From: Citricoccus sp. CH26A
Lineage (GTDB): Bacteria; Actinomycetota; Actinomycetes; Actinomycetales; Micrococcaceae
Direction of reading: 5' to 3'
Length of the DNA: 64,000 nt
Assembly: GCF_000224415.1 (NCBI RefSeq)
Contig: NZ_AFXQ01000013.1
Location: 1-64,000 of the forward strand
Below are positions 61,199 to 64,000 of the stretch, piece by piece (position 1 is the first letter of the stretch; each line of letters begins with the position of its first letter). Below the pieces are notes generated by a model. It saw only the letters and a list, made by a program, of their open reading frames with translations. It had not been told where the DNA came from and did not search any database. Made by a program: the position numbers and the translations under genes.

Positions 61199-61699
61199 TC
61201 AGGCGCTCCGGCGCGGCCAGCGCACCGGGCTCTCGTGGTACCCGCCGGCCACCAGTCCCGCGCGGCGCTCGAAGACGTTGCGCGAGGCGGTGTCCCCGGT
61301 GCGCAGCAGCGACCAGCCGACCGCCGCCGCGTACAGCACCAGGAACGGCAGTCCCGCGCACCAGGCGTACTGGGTGGCGTGCCGGGACTCATGGGCCAGC
61401 AGTTGCGGGGTGATGACCGTCCGGGCCCGGAACAGGACGACGTTGCCGACCGTGAACGCCCCGCCGTCCGGGAACGGCCACCGGTACCCGGTGGCCAGGA
61501 CCAACCCCAGCGGTCCCCGCCGCACCGAGCACCCGACGCCCAGGGCCAGGACCAGCCCCAGGGGCGTCGTCAGGTTGATCGCGTTCCACCACTGCCGCAG
61601 CGCCAGTCGCGCCGGAAGGCGCCCCGGCCCGCCCCCCGGCCACCGGCCGGCCCGGTCATCGGGCCGGACCGGCCGGCGTCGGGAAGTGTGACCGGTCAT
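61199..61699 (-). CDS. Membrane protein with HExxH motif, unknown function
   Basis: A 166-residue protein. The N-terminal 35 residues are basic and Pro/Arg-rich. Two hydrophobic stretches (PLGLVLALGVGCSV and AGLPFLVLYAAAVGWSLL) flank the motif LLAHESRHATQYA, an HExxHxxQ pattern like DUF4157/gluzincin-type peptidases. A possible third ligand is the Glu in NVFERRAGLV. The size is small for a protease. Start ATG 61699 is supported by TAGGCT ending 7 nt upstream. It sits between the radical SAM gene and pheS. Confidence 0.7.
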   Translation of the reverse strand: MTGHTSRRRPVRPDDRAGRWPGGGPGRLPARLALRQWWNAINLTTPLGLVLALGVGCSVRRGPLGLVLATGYRWPFPDGGAFTVGNVVLFRARTVITPQLLAHESRHATQYAWCAGLPFLVLYAAAVGWSLLRTGDTASRNVFERRAGLVAGGYHESPVRWPRRSA

Positions 61700-61706
61700 G
61701 CCGTCC

Positions 61707-61712
61707 AGCCTA
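61707..61712 (-). promoter_or_regulatory. -10-like TAGGCT, leaderless geometry
   Basis: On the minus strand TAGGCT ends 7 nt before ATG 61699. Confidence 0.55.
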
Positions 61713-61731
61713 GGTGCCCGGGGCGGTCCAC

Positions 61732-61737
61732 TAGACT
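61732..61737 (+). promoter_or_regulatory. Candidate -10 (TAGACT) of pheST
   Basis: TAGACT lies 71 nt before the pheS ATG. The short leader shows no T-box or Phe-rich leader peptide. Confidence 0.4.
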
Positions 61738-61808
61738 GGCCGGGGCCTTCTTCCCGGTTGGCCCACCCCGTGTCCGAACCCACCGCAGCATGAAGGTCGT
61801 TGCCCGCC

Positions 61809-62918
61809 ATGACGGAAACCCCCCAGGACCTGGCCGAGACTCCGGTCGAGCAGCCGGACGGAACCACCGAGCAGGTCGCACCCGAGATCTCCCCGGCCGA
61901 CGAGACGGCCGTGGGCGCCGCCGTGGAGGCCGCGCTCCAGGCCTTCTCCGCCGCCGCCGACCTCGACCAGCTCAAGGCCGCCCGCCTGGCCCACACGGGG
62001 GAGAAGGCGCCGCTCACCCTGGCCAACCGCTCCATCGGCAAGCTGCCCAAGGACCAGAAGTCCACGGCCGGCAAGCTCATGGGCGGCGCCCGCAAGGCGA
62101 TGGAGTCCGCGCTCGCCGCCCGCACCGAGGTGCTGGAGGAGGAGCGCGCGGCCCGGTTGCTCGTCGAGGAGACGGTGGACGTCACCACGGCGGTCCGCCG
62201 TCGTCGCGTGGGCGCCCGCCACCCGCTGTCGGTGTTGCAGGAGCGGGTCTCGGACATCTTCATCGGCATGGGCTGGGAGATCGCCGAGGGCCCGGAACTG
62301 GAATCGGAGTGGTACAACTTCGACGCCCTGAACTTCAAGCCGGACCACCCGGCCCGCGAGATGCAGGACACCTTCTTCGTGGACCCGCCCGAGTCCCACC
62401 TGGTGCTGCGCACCCACACCTCGCCGGTGCAGATGCGCGCCATGCTCGAGCGCGGTGCGCCGGTGTACGTGCTGTGCCCCGGCCGGACCTTCCGCACCGA
62501 TGAGCTCGACGCCACCCACACGCCGGTGTTCCACCAGTTCGAGGGGCTGGCCGTGGACAAGGGCCTGACGATGGCCGACCTGCGCGGCACCCTGGAGTAC
62601 TTCGCCCGGCAGATGTTCGGCCCGGAGGCGAGGATCCGGCTGCGCCCGAACTTCTTCCCGTTCACCGAGCCCAGCGCCGAGATGGACATCTGGCACCCCG
62701 GCGCCAAGGGCGGGCCGCAGTGGATCGAATGGGGCGGTTGCGGCATGGTCCACCCCAACCTGCTGCGCGCCGCCGGCCTGGACCCCGAGGTCTACTCGGG
62801 CTTCGCCTTCGGCATGGGCGTCGAGCGCACCCTGATGTTCCGCAATGAGGTCCCGGACATGCACGACATGATCGAGGGCGACGTCCGCTTCTCCCAGCAC
62901 TTCGGAATGGAGATCTGA
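61809..62918 (+). CDS. pheS: Phenylalanine--tRNA ligase alpha subunit
   Basis: A 369-residue PheS. An acidic N-terminal extension (1-35) precedes the coiled-coil tRNA-binding arm (40-100). The class II catalytic core includes motif 2 ([20 protein letters not shown]) and motif 3 ([14 protein letters not shown]). The Ala that determines PheS specificity lies in the YSGFAFG region. It pairs with PheT as an alpha2-beta2 enzyme that charges tRNA-Phe. ATG 61809 is chosen over an upstream TTG. The pheT gene starts 6 bp after the stop. Confidence 0.98.
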   Translation: MTETPQDLAETPVEQPDGTTEQVAPEISPADETAVGAAVEAALQAFSAAADLDQLKAARLAHTGEKAPLTLANRSIGKLPKDQKSTAGKLMGGARKAMESALAARTEVLEEERAARLLVEETVDVTTAVRRRRVGARHPLSVLQERVSDIFIGMGWEIAEGPELESEWYNFDALNFKPDHPAREMQDTFFVDPPESHLVLRTHTSPVQMRAMLERGAPVYVLCPGRTFRTDELDATHTPVFHQFEGLAVDKGLTMADLRGTLEYFARQMFGPEARIRLRPNFFPFTEPSAEMDIWHPGAKGGPQWIEWGGCGMVHPNLLRAAGLDPEVYSGFAFGMGVERTLMFRNEVPDMHDMIEGDVRFSQHFGMEI

Positions 62919-62924
62919 TCACCC

Positions 62925-64000
62925 ATGCGCATCCCGCTGTCATGGCTCCGTGAGTACGCGCAGGTCCCGGCGGACGCCACCGCCGAGGACGTCATGGCCG
63001 ACCTGGTGAGGGTCGGCCTCGAGGAGGAGGACGTCCACCGTCCGCTGGACGAGATGTCCGGCCCGATCGTGGTGGGCGAGGTGCTCGAGAAGGTGCCCGA
63101 GCCGCAGTCCAACGGCAAGACCATCAACTGGTGCCAGGTCCGGGTGGCCCCCGAGGGCCGGCCGCAGCCGCTGTCCGGCGAGGGCATCGACCCCTCCGGC
63201 GTCCAGGGCATCGTGTGCGGCGCGGACAACTTCGAGGTGGGGGACAAGGTCATCGTCACCCTGCCCGGGGCCGTGCTGCCCGGGGACTTCAGGATCTCCC
63301 CGCGCAAGACCTACGGGCACGTGTCCGCCGGCATGATCGCCTCCGCCCGCGAGCTCGGCCTCGGTGAGGACCACGACGGCATCATCGTGCTCTCGTCCCT
63401 CGGCTTCTCCCCGGAGCACGGCAATGACCCCGAGGCCGGCACCGACGTGTTCGACCTGCTGCACCTGCGCGACGAGGCCGCGGAGATCAACGTCACGGCG
63501 GACCGCGGTTACGCCTTCTCCATCCGCGGCGTGGCCCGGGAGTACGGCCACGCCACCGGCACCCCGTTCACGGACCCGGCCTCCCTGGTCACCGCCCCGG
63601 AGGCCGACGGTGACGGATACCCCGTCCGCCTCGAGGACCGGGCGCCCATCTACGGGGTGCCCGGCTGCGACCGCTTCGTGGCCCGCACCGTGACGGGCAT
63701 CGACGCGACCCGGCCGACCCCGCCGTGGATGAGCGCGCGCCTGCGCCTGGCCGGCATGCGGTCGATCTCCCTGGTCGTGGACATCTCCAACTACGTCATG
63801 TGGGAGCTGGGCCAGCCGCTGCACTTCTACGACGCCGACACCCTGCAGGGTGACATCGTGGTCCGCCGGGCCCGGGAGGGCGAGCGGCTGACCACGCTGG
63901 ACGGCAAGGACCGTGCGCTCTCCGCGGAGGACCTGCTGATCACCGACGACCGTGGGCCCATCGGCCTGGCCGGCGTCATGGGCGGCGGGGAGACCGAGGT
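62925..64000 (+). CDS. pheT: Phenylalanine--tRNA ligase beta subunit, 5' part
   Basis: The first 358 residues of PheT; the gene runs off the window. The sequence starts MRIPLSWLREYAQVPADATA. The EMAP-like tRNA-binding OB fold (about 40-165) includes IVCGADNF and LPGAVLPGDFRISPRK. The B3/B4 editing domain follows (RSISLVVDISNYVMWELGQP; FYDADTL). The downstream catalytic-like and anticodon-binding domains are outside the window. It is translated from ATG 62925, closely coupled to pheS. Confidence 0.97.
   Translation, partial: MRIPLSWLREYAQVPADATAEDVMADLVRVGLEEEDVHRPLDEMSGPIVVGEVLEKVPEPQSNGKTINWCQVRVAPEGRPQPLSGEGIDPSGVQGIVCGADNFEVGDKVIVTLPGAVLPGDFRISPRKTYGHVSAGMIASARELGLGEDHDGIIVLSSLGFSPEHGNDPEAGTDVFDLLHLRDEAAEINVTADRGYAFSIRGVAREYGHATGTPFTDPASLVTAPEADGDGYPVRLEDRAPIYGVPGCDRFVARTVTGIDATRPTPPWMSARLRLAGMRSISLVVDISNYVMWELGQPLHFYDADTLQGDIVVRRAREGERLTTLDGKDRALSAEDLLITDDRGPIGLAGVMGGGETE

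Noticed and set aside
61738-61808. Leader peptide or T-box controlling pheST
   Set aside because: The 70-nt leader has no run of Phe codons, no T-box sequence and no strong terminator hairpin.

Overview
The window is a gene-dense, very high-GC stretch of an actinobacterial chromosome. MtrA/MtrB/LpqB, a WhiB1-type regulator, DUF2342, an Rv2578c-type radical SAM protein, an RskA-like anti-sigma domain and actinobacterial SecA and IF3 all point to Actinomycetia. The set of genes around secA (Rv3235-like, LysM, SAF plus CpaE-like) suggests Micrococcaceae or a close relative. That family assignment is inferred from gene content, not from a search. I see no phage, transposon, integrase, CRISPR array or rRNA operon. 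One tRNA gene (initiator fMet) is present.

Layout. 1-9.2 kb: 3' end of the helicase gene uvrD2, a ThiF/E1-like protein, a YgjP-type metallopeptidase, a DUF2342 protein, a PDZ-Lon-like protease and a UPF0182 membrane protein. This resembles the Rv3198c-Rv3193c order in M. tuberculosis, as I recall it. 9.3-14.4 kb: tRNA-fMet, PspA, a large TPM-domain protein and an HtrA-type protease, forming an envelope-stress neighbourhood. 14.4-18.6 kb: PIG-L deacetylase, a single-polypeptide ECF sigma/anti-sigma fusion, TrmL and a J-domain protein. 18.8-22.9 kb: cysteine desulfurase, MnmA, chorismate mutase and a cysteine-free MetE-like protein; the first two supply tRNA 2-thiolation. 22.9-25.2 kb: a GH65 enzyme. 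25.3-31.0 kb: a minus-strand operon (integral membrane protein, DUF4129, DUF4350, MoxR, DUF58) divergent from mtrA-mtrB-lpqB (31.2-35.4 kb). 35.5-41.5 kb: comF-like, hpf, an AlkZ/YcaQ-like glycosylase and secA. 41.5-46.4 kb: Rv3235-like and LysM proteins, a small excisionase-family DNA-binding protein, and a SAF/CpaE-like pair without the rest of a Tad locus. 46.5-53.3 kb: NAD-glutamate dehydrogenase, PdtaS-like kinase and WhiB1. 53.7-57.7 kb: small membrane protein, DUF1844, infC-rpmI-rplT and a TrmH-family methyltransferase. 57.8-64 kb: GlsB-like protein, MFS transporter, MutT-like Nudix hydrolase, radical SAM protein under a LexA box, a HESRH membrane protein, pheS and the 5' part of pheT.

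Regulatory structure. About a dozen genes have a TANNNT-like hexamer ending exactly 6-7 nt before the start codon, the geometry expected for leaderless transcripts. Several of these also help decide the start. Genes with real leaders (hpf, infC, whiB1, secA, gdh) carry hairpins or longer 5' regions. The most unusual points are the sigma/anti-sigma fusion, a near-consensus LexA box overlapping the -10 of the radical SAM gene, a U-tract terminator in the whiB1 upstream region, and the AKP-rich tail that doubles the length of IF3.
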